This document shows positions 35,284 to 43,100 of a DNA stretch of 49,160 bases, one piece after another. How positions within the stretch are numbered: position 1 is the first letter of the stretch; every line of letters begins with the position of its first letter. The position numbers and the translations under genes are program-made. This DNA comes from Mycobacteriales bacterium (GTDB lineage Bacteria; Actinomycetota; Actinomycetes; Mycobacteriales; SCTD01), in contig JBBDWV010000004.1 in NCBI GenBank assembly GCA_040902655.1, positions 1 through 49,160 on the forward strand, read 5' to 3'. The notes beneath the pieces are model-generated. The model did no database searches and had not been told where the DNA came from. It worked only from the letters and a program-made list of their open reading frames with translations.

Positions 35284-35340
35284 ACGCCCATGCAGTAACC
35301 ACCAGGCGCGGGAACGACCCGGGCCGTACAAAGGAGCACA

Positions 35341-38172
35341 GTGCCCGGAAAAGCCCGAGTCCATGAGCTCGCCAAAGAGCTCGGCATGGACAGCAAGAGC
35401 GTACTGACCTGGTTGAAGGACAACGGCGAGTTCGTCAAGTCCGCCTCCTCGACCGTCGAGGCCCCCGTCGCGCGCAAGCTGCGCGAGGCCTTCCCGGCCG
35501 CTGCACCGGCTCCCGCTGCCAAGGCGGTCGCCAAGCCGGCGGCCGCTGCGCGTAAACCCGCAGCACCTGCCGCTCCCGCTGAGCCTGCGGCTCCCGCCGG
35601 GCCTGCAGCCTCCCCGGCTGCCCCGGCCGGCGCGCCGCGTCCCGGAGCGCCGATGCCCGGCCCGGTGCGCCCGGCCGCCGCGGCTGCCGCTCCGGCGGCG
35701 CCCGCTGCCCCGGCCCCCGGCGGCCGACCGGCGCCCGGACCGCGTCCGGGCAACAACCCCTTCAGCTCCCCGTCCGACGGCACGCCGGGGATGCCCCCGC
35801 GGCCGCCGGCAGCCCGCCCGGCCCCGTCGCCCGCGCCCGGCCTGCCGCCGCGCCCGGGCGGACCCGGTGCAGCGCCCTCACCCGCGGGCATGCCCCGCCC
35901 GGGTGGTTCGGTGCCCGGCATGCCGCCCCGTCCGGCGGCGGCGCGTCCCGCCCCGGCCGGTCCGCGCCCCGGTCCGGGCATGTTCCCGCCCCGGGCGGGT
36001 GGTCCGGCCGGTCCCGGCGCCGGTGGTCCCCGCCCCGGCCCAGGCATGTTCCCGCCCCGCTCCGGTGGCACAGGTGCGCGCCCGGGTATGCCCGGCGCCC
36101 GTCCCGCCGGTGCTCCGGGAGGTCGTCCCGGTGGTGGCCCCGGTGGTCCCGGTGGCGGTGGCGGCTTCGCCGGCCGTCCCGGTGGCGGCGGTTTCGGTGG
36201 CCGTCCCGGCGGTCCCCGCGGTGGTGCCGGCCGTGGTGGTCCCACCCCCGGTGCGTTCGGCCGCGGTCCCGGTGGCCGGCCGACCCGCGGGCGCAAGAGC
36301 AAGAAGCAGCGGCGTCAGGAGTTCGACAACCTGGCCGCTCCGACGATGGGCGGCGGCATCGCCCGCGGCAACGGTGAGGCCGTCCGGCTGACCCGTGGGG
36401 CCTCCCTGGCCGACTTCGCGGACAAGATCAATGCCAACCCGGGCTCGCTGGTGCAGGTCGCGTTCACCGAGCTGGGCGAGATGGTGACGGCGACCCAGTC
36501 GTGCACCGACGAGACCCTGCTGCTGCTGGGCACGCACCTGGGCTACAACGTCTCGATCGTCAGCCCCGAGGAAGAGGACGCGGCGCTGCTGGAGCGCTTC
36601 GACCTCACCTTCGGCGGCGACTACGACGAGGAGGCCGACCTGGTCTCGCGTCCGCCGGTCGTGACGATCATGGGTCACGTCGACCACGGCAAGACCAAGC
36701 TCCTCGACGCCATCCGCTCCACCGATGTCGTCAAGGGCGAGGCCGGTGGCATCACCCAGCACATCGGCGCCTACCAGGTGCACCACCCGGTCGAGGGCGG
36801 GGTGCGCGAGCTGACCTTCATCGACACCCCGGGCCACGAGGCGTTCACGGCCATGCGTGCCCGTGGTGCCAAGGTCACCGACATCGCCGTGCTGGTGGTG
36901 GCGGCCGACGACGGTGTCAAGCCACAGACGATCGAGGCGCTCAACCACGCGCAGGCCGCCGAGGTCCCGATCGTGGTCGCCGTCAACAAGATCGACAAGG
37001 AGGGGGCCGACCCCGCCAAGGTGCGCGGCCAGCTCACCGAGTACGGCCTGGTGGCCGAGGAGTACGGCGGCGACACGATGTTCGTCGATGTCTCCGCGCT
37101 GGCCGGCCGTGGTCTGGAGGAGCTGCTCGACGCGATCCTGCTGACGACCGATGCCGCGCTCGAGCTGCTCGAGGACGCCAGCGTCGACGCGCAGGGCGTC
37201 GCCATCGAGGCCCGGCTCGACAAGGGCCGCGGCGCCGTGGCGACCGTGCTGGTGCAGCGCGGCACGCTGCGCGTCGGTGACTCGATCGTCGCCGGTGACG
37301 CCTTCGGTCGCGTCCGGGCCATGCTCAACGAGCGGGGCGAGAACGTCCAGGAAGCCAGCCCGGGTCAGCCGGTCCAGGTGCTCGGCTTCACCAGCGTCCC
37401 CGGCGCCGGTGACAACTTCCTCGTCGTCGGGGAGGACCGCGTCGCCCGCCAGATCGCCGAGCAGCGGGCTGCCCGGGAGCGCAACGCCGCTCTCGCGCAG
37501 AGCCGTGGGCGCCCGACGCTGGAGTCGCTGTTCGACCGCCTCAAGGAGGGTGAGAACACCCAGCTCAACCTCATCCTCAAGGGTGACGTGTCCGGTTCGG
37601 TCGAGGCCGTCGAGGACGCGCTGCTCAAGATCGAGGTGAGCGACGAGGTGTCGCTGCGGATCATCCACCGCGGCGTCGGCGCGATCACGGAGAACGACGT
37701 CACGCTGGCGTCCGCCTCCGACGCCGTCATCCTCGGCTTCAACGTCCGGGCCGAGGGCAACGCCCGCGACCTGGCCGACCGCGAGAACGTCGACGTCCGC
37801 TACTACTCGGTCATCTACGCCGCGATCGAGGACGTCGAGGCGGCCCTCAAGGGCATGCTCAAGCCGGAGTACGAGGAGGTCTCGCTCGGCACCGCCGAGG
37901 TCCGCGAGGTCTTCCGGGTGCCGAAGATCGGCAACATCGCCGGCTCGATCGTGCGCAACGGCCTGATCCGCCGCAACACCAAGGCCCGGCTGCTCCGCGA
38001 TGGGGTCGTCGTCAAGGACGACCTGTCGGTGGAGTCGCTGCGCCGCTTCAAGGACGACGCGACCGAGGTCCGCGAAGGATACGAGTGCGGTATCGGCCTC
38101 GGGAAGTTCAACGACATCAAGACCGGTGATGTGATCGAGACCTGGGAGATGCGGGAGATTCCTCGCACGTAA
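35341..38172 (+). CDS. infB: Translation initiation factor IF-2
   Basis: IF-2 is the GTPase that brings initiator tRNA to the 30S subunit and promotes subunit joining. The 943-aa product starts [18 protein letters not shown], the IF-2 N-terminal domain. A Pro/Ala-rich then Gly/Arg/Pro-rich disordered linker runs over about residues 55-320. The GTPase domain follows with G1 GHVDHGKT (about 444), G3 DTPGHEAF (about 495) and G4 NKID (about 549), then the beta-barrel, and the C-terminal fMet-tRNA domains with [18 protein letters not shown] four bases before the GTG sets the start. A hairpin with a TTCG loop follows the stop. Confidence 0.97.
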   Translation: MPGKARVHELAKELGMDSKSVLTWLKDNGEFVKSASSTVEAPVARKLREAFPAAAPAPAAKAVAKPAAAARKPAAPAAPAEPAAPAGPAASPAAPAGAPRPGAPMPGPVRPAAAAAAPAAPAAPAPGGRPAPGPRPGNNPFSSPSDGTPGMPPRPPAARPAPSPAPGLPPRPGGPGAAPSPAGMPRPGGSVPGMPPRPAAARPAPAGPRPGPGMFPPRAGGPAGPGAGGPRPGPGMFPPRSGGTGARPGMPGARPAGAPGGRPGGGPGGPGGGGGFAGRPGGGGFGGRPGGPRGGAGRGGPTPGAFGRGPGGRPTRGRKSKKQRRQEFDNLAAPTMGGGIARGNGEAVRLTRGASLADFADKINANPGSLVQVAFTELGEMVTATQSCTDETLLLLGTHLGYNVSIVSPEEEDAALLERFDLTFGGDYDEEADLVSRPPVVTIMGHVDHGKTKLLDAIRSTDVVKGEAGGITQHIGAYQVHHPVEGGVRELTFIDTPGHEAFTAMRARGAKVTDIAVLVVAADDGVKPQTIEALNHAQAAEVPIVVAVNKIDKEGADPAKVRGQLTEYGLVAEEYGGDTMFVDVSALAGRGLEELLDAILLTTDAALELLEDASVDAQGVAIEARLDKGRGAVATVLVQRGTLRVGDSIVAGDAFGRVRAMLNERGENVQEASPGQPVQVLGFTSVPGAGDNFLVVGEDRVARQIAEQRAARERNAALAQSRGRPTLESLFDRLKEGENTQLNLILKGDVSGSVEAVEDALLKIEVSDEVSLRIIHRGVGAITENDVTLASASDAVILGFNVRAEGNARDLADRENVDVRYYSVIYAAIEDVEAALKGMLKPEYEEVSLGTAEVREVFRVPKIGNIAGSIVRNGLIRRNTKARLLRDGVVVKDDLSVESLRRFKDDATEVREGYECGIGLGKFNDIKTGDVIETWEMREIPRT

Positions 38173-38174
38173 GT

Positions 38175-38188
38175 CCGCCTTCGGGCGG
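38175..38188 (+). terminator. CCGCC-TTCG-GGCGG hairpin after infB
   Basis: A five-base-pair stem with a stable TTCG loop starts two bases after the infB stop. It overlaps the left arm of the larger inverted repeat at 38183, so only one of the two can form at a time. Confidence 0.55.
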
Positions 38189-38256
38189 TGGTCTTGCTCC
38201 GGGCCTGGCGGCTCCTCCGTCGCCGCTTCTACGGCCCTTCCGCAAGACCACCGCCC
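38183..38256 (+). repeat. Inverted repeat with perfect 15-bp arms between infB and ylxP
   Basis: GGGCGGTGGTCTTGC (38183-38197) pairs with GCAAGACCACCGCCC (38242-38256). The 44-base interior can also pair (GGGCC/GGCCC and GGCGGC-type stems), giving a long hairpin. A third stem (CCACCGC 38248-38254 with GCGGTGG 38269-38275) competes for its right arm. Confidence 0.8.
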
Positions 38257-38354
38257 TGCGGCTCGTCCGCGGTGGCTCCCACCCACCCAGGCCTCACCGG
38301 TCACCGATCTCGCTGTCGTCGACCTCGTCGCGTCCCGCAGGAAGGGCAGGAGAG

Positions 38355-38651
38355 GTGTTCACGGGTTCTCTTGCTCTGGACGTGCTCTTGGGGGACGTGC
38401 ACAGCCTCAAGGAGAAGCGGTCGGTGGTGCGGCCGATCGTCGCCGAGCTCAAGCGCAAGTTCGAGGTCAGCGCGGCCGAGGCGGGGCACCTGGACCTGCA
38501 CCGGCGGGCGCTGATCGGGGTGGCGGTGGTCGCTGCAGACGCCCAGCACGTGCGTGCTGTGCTGAGTGCCTGCGAGCGACTCGTCGCGGACCGACCTGAG
38601 GTCGAGGTGCTCTCGGCCCACCCGCAGCTGCACAGCTCCACCGACGAGTAG
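38355..38651 (+). CDS. ylxP: YlxP/DUF503 family protein
   Basis: The 98-aa protein starts VFTGSLALDVLLGDVHSLKEKRSVV, the DUF503 signature (the first part up to KEKRS is diagnostic), and has two helix-strand units as in small ferredoxin-like folds. Its role is not known; it is the usual neighbour of infB and rbfA, and a link to ribosome maturation is inferred from that. The GTG at 38355 is close to an AGGAG, with AAGGG at a better distance. About 180 bp of structured RNA separates it from infB. Confidence 0.88.
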   Translation: MFTGSLALDVLLGDVHSLKEKRSVVRPIVAELKRKFEVSAAEAGHLDLHRRALIGVAVVAADAQHVRAVLSACERLVADRPEVEVLSAHPQLHSSTDE

Positions 38652-38663
38652 GAGAGGACTCCC

Positions 38664-39137
38664 ATGGTCGACGTCGCGCGCGCCCGCAAGCTCGCCGTAC
38701 GGATCCGTGAGGTCGTGTCCATGACCCTCGAGACACAGGTCAAGGACCCGCGCCTCGGCATGGTCACGATCACCGACGCGAAGGTCACCCCCGACCTGCG
38801 CGAGGCCACGCTCTATTACACGGTCTACGGCAGCGACGAGGAGCGGCACAGCAGCGCCCTGGCGCTCGAGTCGGCCAAGGGCGTGCTGCGCAAGACGGTC
38901 GGCCAGCAGACCGGGGTGCGCTACACCCCGTCGCTGCAGTTCGTCGCGGACGTCGTCCCCGAGACGGCGGGCAAGATCGAGGAGCTGCTCGCGCAGGCCA
39001 GGGCCGAGGACGCCCGGGTGCACTCGATCGCGGAGAGCGCCAGCCCCGCAGGCGAGGCCGACCCGTACCGCGTTCCCCGTGTCCAGGACGAGGCCGAGGA
39101 CGACGAGGACGCTCTGCGCACGTCTGGACAAGAGTGA
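38664..39137 (+). CDS. rbfA: Ribosome-binding factor A
   Basis: RbfA binds the 30S subunit late in its assembly and affects 16S rRNA processing. The 157-aa protein has the KH-type fold with VRIREVVSMTLETQVKDPRL near residue 12, LREATLYYTVYG near 45, and VRYTPSLQFVAD near 84. An acidic C-terminal extension (EDDEDALRTSGQE) follows, as is common in actinobacteria. AGGAGAGG is well placed before the ATG. Its stop overlaps the GTG of the following DHH phosphatase gene by four bases, showing tight operon packing. Confidence 0.95.
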   Translation: MVDVARARKLAVRIREVVSMTLETQVKDPRLGMVTITDAKVTPDLREATLYYTVYGSDEERHSSALALESAKGVLRKTVGQQTGVRYTPSLQFVADVVPETAGKIEELLAQARAEDARVHSIAESASPAGEADPYRVPRVQDEAEDDEDALRTSGQE

Positions 39138-40144
39138 AGCCACCGAGCGCCGCTGACTGGAACTCGGTCGTCACGCTCCTGCGGAACGCAGACGAGGTGG
39201 CGCTGGCCTGCCACGTCGGTCCCGATGGCGACGCGCTCGGGTCGATGCTCGGACTCGGCGCGGCGTTGCGGTCGCTCGGCAAGCGGGTGGTCGCGTCCTG
39301 GGGCGGTGAGCCGTTCGAGGTGCCGATGTCCTACTCCTTCCTGCCGGCGGTCGACCTGCTCGTGCCGCCGGCGGACTTCCCCGTCGCGCCCGGGCTCTTC
39401 CTCACCTTCGACACCGGCAGCGCCGACCGGCTGGGCTCGTTGCAGGACCGGGTCGCCGGCGCAACCTGCGTCATCGTCATGGACCATCACGCCAGCAACA
39501 CGCGGTACGGCGGGCTGCACCTGGTGGACCCGGGTGCGGCGGCGACCGCGGTCCTGGTGGCCGAGCTGGTCGACCGGCTCGGTGTGGCCCTGACACCGGA
39601 GATCGCCGCGCCGCTCTACACCGGGCTGGTCACCGACACCGGATCGTTCAAGTACTCCGCCACCACGCCGGCCGTGCACGAGCTGGCGGCGCGGCTGCTC
39701 GCCACCGGGATCCGACACGACCTCATCAGCCGCGCCATCTACGACACCGCCTCCTTCGACTACGTCCGCCTGCTCGGAGCGGCCTGCAGCCGGGCCGAGC
39801 TGGAGCCGGATGCGGTCGACGGGCTCGGGCTGGTGTGGACGGCCGTCGACGCGGCCGAGCTGGCCGGCTCGGGCCTCGGGCTGGCCGACGTGGAGGGAAT
39901 CATCGACGTGCTGCGCACGGCGGAGGAGGCCGAGGTCGCGGTCGTGCTGAAGGGTGACCCGGTCGACGGCGGGTGGAAAATCTCCACCCGCAGCAAGGGC
40001 GCGGTCGACGTGGGGGCCGTCTGCACCTCGCTGGGCGGCGGTGGGCACCGCTTCGCGGCCGGGTTCAGCACCCGCGAGGCACCGCTGGCGGTGCTGGCCC
40101 GGCTGCGCGTCGCCCTGGCCGCCGCCCCGCACCTGGCTGCGTGA
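39134..40144 (+). CDS. nrnA: DHH/DHHA1 phosphoesterase, NrnA family
   Basis: The 336-aa protein has the NrnA layout. DEVALACHVGPDGDALGSMLG near residue 20 (His and two Asp), FDTGSADR near 95, VIVMDHHASN near 115 (DHH motif) and LYTGLVTDTGSFKYS near 160 are the metal-binding motifs; the C-terminal DHHA1 domain has GGGGHRFAAG. NrnA degrades short oligoribonucleotides and dephosphorylates phosphoadenosine phosphate; in mycobacteria relatives also hydrolyse cyclic dinucleotides. Which of these acts here is not visible. It lies between rbfA and truB with four-base overlaps at both ends. Confidence 0.92.
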   Translation: MKPPSAADWNSVVTLLRNADEVALACHVGPDGDALGSMLGLGAALRSLGKRVVASWGGEPFEVPMSYSFLPAVDLLVPPADFPVAPGLFLTFDTGSADRLGSLQDRVAGATCVIVMDHHASNTRYGGLHLVDPGAAATAVLVAELVDRLGVALTPEIAAPLYTGLVTDTGSFKYSATTPAVHELAARLLATGIRHDLISRAIYDTASFDYVRLLGAACSRAELEPDAVDGLGLVWTAVDAAELAGSGLGLADVEGIIDVLRTAEEAEVAVVLKGDPVDGGWKISTRSKGAVDVGAVCTSLGGGGHRFAAGFSTREAPLAVLARLRVALAAAPHLAA

Positions 40145-41010
40145 GCGCTCCCGACGGGCTGCTGGTCGTCGACAAGCCCGCCGGCTGGACGTCCCACGAC
40201 GTCGTCGGCCGGGTCCGCCGGCTCGCCCAGACCCGCAAGGTGGGACACGCCGGCACCTTGGACCCGATGGCCACCGGCGTCCTGGTGCTCGGCATCGGGC
40301 GCGCAACCCGGCTGCTCGGCCACCTCGCGCTCACCGACAAGGCGTACGACGCGACGGTCCGGCTCGGGGTCAGCACGGTGACAGACGATGCGGAGGGTGA
40401 GGTGGTGCAGGTGCGGGACGCCTCCGCGGTGACCGACACCGCGCTGGCCAGCGCGATGGGGGCACTCACCGGTGACCTCCGGCAAATCCCCTCCTCGGTG
40501 TCGGCGGTGAAGGTCGAGGGTGTGCGGTCCTACGCCCGGGTCAGGGCGGGGGAGGCCGTCGAGCTTGCGCCACGCGCCGTGACCGTTTCCCGCTTCGCCC
40601 TGTCGGCCCGTCGCGGGGACGAACTCGACGTCGTCGTCGAGTGCACGTCAGGTACGTACGTGCGCGCGCTCGCCCGGGACCTGGGTGCCGCGCTGGGCGT
40701 GGGCGCCCACCTCACCGCCCTGCGCCGCACCCGGGTCGGGCCGTTCGGGCTGGACGTCGCCCGCACCCTCGAGCAGGCCGCCGACGACCTCGAGGTCGTG
40801 CCGCTGGACGACGCCGTGGGCGCGGCGTTCCCCCGCCGTGAGCTGACGGCCGACGAGGCGGTCGCGCTGTCCCACGGCCGGAAGCTGAACCCCAGCGGAC
40901 ACCCCGGCACGCTCGGCGCCTTCGCGCCGGACGGCCGCTGCATCGCGTTGTTGGAGGACCGCGACGAGGCAGCTCGGCCGACGGTGGTGTTCGCCCCGGC
41001 CGGCTCCTGA
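40141..41010 (+). CDS. truB: tRNA pseudouridine(55) synthase
   Basis: TruB forms pseudouridine 55 in the T loop of tRNAs. The 289-aa protein has GLLVVDKPAGWTSHDVV at the start, the catalytic-Asp motif KVGHAGTLDPMATGVL near residue 33, and the CTSGTYVRALARDLG motif near residue 170. The open frame continues upstream within nrnA, but the GTG at 40141, which overlaps the nrnA stop (GTGA), begins the family N-terminus. The C-terminal PUA-like part is short, as in other actinobacteria. ribF follows 60 bp downstream. Confidence 0.95.
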   Translation: MSAPDGLLVVDKPAGWTSHDVVGRVRRLAQTRKVGHAGTLDPMATGVLVLGIGRATRLLGHLALTDKAYDATVRLGVSTVTDDAEGEVVQVRDASAVTDTALASAMGALTGDLRQIPSSVSAVKVEGVRSYARVRAGEAVELAPRAVTVSRFALSARRGDELDVVVECTSGTYVRALARDLGAALGVGAHLTALRRTRVGPFGLDVARTLEQAADDLEVVPLDDAVGAAFPRRELTADEAVALSHGRKLNPSGHPGTLGAFAPDGRCIALLEDRDEAARPTVVFAPAGS

Positions 41011-41070
41011 CCTGGGCCTCCCCCGGTGGGCGGCGGCCCTCGACCAGCCGTCCGTGGCAGGCTGACCGGC

Positions 41071-42018
41071 GTGCAGCGCTGGCGTGGGGTGGAGAGCGCG
41101 CCGTCCGGCTGGGGCAGGTGCGTGGTGACGATCGGCGTGTTCGACGGCGTGCACCGGGGGCACCAGCAGATCATCGGGGCGGCGGTCCGGCGGGCCCGCG
41201 CGCTGGGGGTCCCGTCGGTGGTCCTCACCTTCGACCCGCACCCGAGCGAGGTCGTACGGCCGGGCAGTCATCCGCCGATGCTCACCGGCACCCGCGTCAA
41301 GGCCGAGCTGTTCGAGGCGCTCGGCGTCGACGTCATGTGCGTGCTGCCGTTCACGCTCGACTTCAGCCGCCTGGCGCCGGACGAGTTCGTGCACGCCGTG
41401 CTCGTCGAGCGCCTGCACGCCCGCGTCGTTCTCGTCGGCGAGAACTTCCGGTACGGGCGAAAGGCCGAAGGGAACGTCGTCTCGCTGACCACAGCGGGCC
41501 GGCGGTTCGGCTTCACCGTCGAGGGGGTGCCGCTGCAGGGTGACCAGGACACGACCTGGTCCTCCACCTACGTCCGCTCGTGTGTCGACGCCGGCGACGT
41601 GGAGGGGGCAGCGGCGGCGCTCGGCCGTGACCATCGGATCGACGGCGTGATCGTCCGCGGGGACCGGCGGGGCCGCGACCTCGGCTATCCCACCGCCAAC
41701 CTCGAGCCGCTGCCGTGGAGCGCGGTGCCGGCCGACGGCATCTACGCCGGGCGGCTCCTGCGCGCCTCGGCGGCCCCGCTCCCGGCGGCGGTCAGCATCG
41801 GCACCAACCCGACCTTCGCCGGTCGGGAGCGGCGGGTCGAGGCCTACGTCCTGGACGCCGAGCCGGGCCTGGACCTCTACGGCGAGCACGTCGGGCTGTC
41901 CTTCGCCGCCCGATTGCGGGACACGCTGCGCTTCGACAGCGTGGAGCCGCTGTTGACCCAGATGGCCGAGGACGTCGAGCGGACCCGCACCGTGCTCGCC
42001 CGTCACCCGTATGGGTGA
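41071..42018 (+). CDS. ribF: Bifunctional riboflavin kinase / FAD synthetase
   Basis: RibF makes FMN and FAD from riboflavin. The 315-aa protein has the nucleotidyltransferase domain at the N-terminus (TIGVFDGVHRGHQQII near residue 22, VLTFDPHPSEVV, VGENFRYGRKAEGN) and the kinase domain from about residue 185, with GRDLGYPTANLE near 205 and SIGTNPTF near 245. The chosen GTG at 41071 has a CAGGCT hexamer seven bases upstream, and the preceding 15 codons of open frame do not look like the family. It is part of the translation gene run by position only. Confidence 0.94.
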   Translation: MQRWRGVESAPSGWGRCVVTIGVFDGVHRGHQQIIGAAVRRARALGVPSVVLTFDPHPSEVVRPGSHPPMLTGTRVKAELFEALGVDVMCVLPFTLDFSRLAPDEFVHAVLVERLHARVVLVGENFRYGRKAEGNVVSLTTAGRRFGFTVEGVPLQGDQDTTWSSTYVRSCVDAGDVEGAAAALGRDHRIDGVIVRGDRRGRDLGYPTANLEPLPWSAVPADGIYAGRLLRASAAPLPAAVSIGTNPTFAGRERRVEAYVLDAEPGLDLYGEHVGLSFAARLRDTLRFDSVEPLLTQMAEDVERTRTVLARHPYG

Positions 42019-42074
42019 GTATGTGCCTGCTGCCGGCGGCCGACGCAAGAGGGGACACCCAGGAAGGAATCCAC

Positions 42075-42464
42075 GTGACCAAGATTCTCGTCGTCGACGA
42101 TGACGCCTCCGTTCGCCACCTCGTCCGCGACGTGCTGGAGGTCGAGGGCTATGACGTGGAGCTCGCCGAGGACGGTTTCGCGGCGCTCCGCCGGATCGAG
42201 GCCGGGCGGCCCGACTGCGTGGTCCTCGACGTCATGATGCCGGGGATGGACGGTCACGCCGTCCTGCAGCGCATCCGGGCCGGCGACGGCGGGTCCGCGC
42301 TGCCGGTGGTCATGCTCACCGCCGCGGCCGACGATCAGCAGGCCTGGCAGGCCTGGTCCGGTGGGGTCGACTACTTCCTCGGTAAGCCGTTCGACCCGTC
42401 GGAGCTGCTGCGCTATCTGGACTACCTGTTCGCCGGGGCCGAATCGCCGCTCGCCACCGGCTGA
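42075..42464 (+). CDS. Stand-alone response-regulator receiver protein
   Basis: The 129-aa protein is a single receiver domain with no output domain. It begins [20 protein letters not shown] with the acidic pair; the phospho-acceptor Asp is in [14 protein letters not shown] near residue 53, followed by the Thr of [10 protein letters not shown] and the Lys of [19 protein letters not shown] six bases before the GTG fixes the start. No histidine kinase lies nearby. Such proteins can act by protein contact or be phosphorelay intermediates; here it sits between ribF and rpsO, and its partner cannot be told. Confidence 0.9.
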   Translation: MTKILVVDDDASVRHLVRDVLEVEGYDVELAEDGFAALRRIEAGRPDCVVLDVMMPGMDGHAVLQRIRAGDGGSALPVVMLTAAADDQQAWQAWSGGVDYFLGKPFDPSELLRYLDYLFAGAESPLATG

Positions 42465-42510
42465 CCGGTCGCCCGCGCCGCGGCCCGATCCTCCTGGGAC
42501 GCTGCGCTGC

Positions 42511-42516
42511 TAGGCT
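42511..42516 (+). promoter_or_regulatory. Putative -10 of rpsO
   Basis: TAGGCT lies about 90 nt before the rpsO GTG, which leaves an unusually long leader of about 80 nt. Confidence 0.42.
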
Positions 42517-42523
42517 GGTGCCC

Positions 42524-42598
42524 ACGCCGGCGGAACCCGGCGGTGTGTCTGACTGCCCGGGTGCCGAAGACCCCGGGCGCACACCTGCGTACCGGAGG
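42524..42598 (+). promoter_or_regulatory. Structured rpsO leader, possible S15 autoregulatory region
   Basis: The leader has GC-rich inverted segments (GCCGG with CCGGC, and CCCGGG with CCCGGG) before the GGAGG at 42594. S15 represses its own mRNA in several bacteria by binding leader structures; whether this leader is such a site is inference. Confidence 0.3.
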
Positions 42599-42604
42599 AA
42601 TGTC

Positions 42605-42874
42605 GTGGCCCTGAGCACCGACCAGAAGAAGACGATCATGGCGGAGTACGCCACGGTCGAGGGCGACACCGGTTCGCCGGAGGTGCAGGTGGCGATGCTC
42701 ACCAAGCGCATCATCGGCCTGACCGAGCACCTCAAGGAGCACAAGCACGACCACCACACCCGTCGCGGTCTGCTCGCGCTCGTCGGCCGCCGTCGTCGGC
42801 TGCTGAAGTACCTGGAGAAGACAGACATCGCGCGCTACCGCTCGCTCATCGAGCGATTGGGCCTGCGCCGCTAG
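42605..42874 (+). CDS. rpsO: 30S ribosomal protein S15
   Basis: S15 binds the central domain of 16S rRNA early in 30S assembly. The 89-aa product is full length: [20 protein letters not shown] at the start, [20 protein letters not shown] in the middle, and [21 protein letters not shown] before the end. GGAGG six bases before the GTG at 42605 decides the start although the frame is open from 42518. It is followed by a terminator-like hairpin and then pnp, the same order as in many bacteria. Confidence 0.97.
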   Translation: MALSTDQKKTIMAEYATVEGDTGSPEVQVAMLTKRIIGLTEHLKEHKHDHHTRRGLLALVGRRRRLLKYLEKTDIARYRSLIERLGLRR

Positions 42875-42884
42875 ACGATCAACA

Positions 42885-42910
42885 GGGGAGTGCCTCCCGA
42901 GGCGCTCCCC
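42885..42910 (+). terminator. Hairpin terminator after rpsO
   Basis: GGGGAG and CTCCCC arms plus an inner GCCT/AGGC stem form a compact hairpin eleven bases after the stop, followed by TTCGTC. It is one of the more classic terminators in the window. Confidence 0.65.
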
Positions 42911-43100
42911 TTCGTCATGTGCCCGAAGTTGCAGGGCAACCCGTCCTGCGACGTCCCACGAGCCGGAGCTCCGCACGCGGACACGGTCCTCGGGAGTGGC
43001 CGTCGGAGCGTCTTGCAGAAGACAGCGCAGCCGACCGCCTCCACTGAGCACCGCGTCCCCGCGACAGGGCGACGGCGCGCAGTGAAGAGGAGTGGCCTGT

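Noticed and set aside
35878-38304. 808-codon minus-strand open frame opposite infB
   Set aside because: Antisense shadow of IF-2; low-complexity translation with no domain and no start signal.
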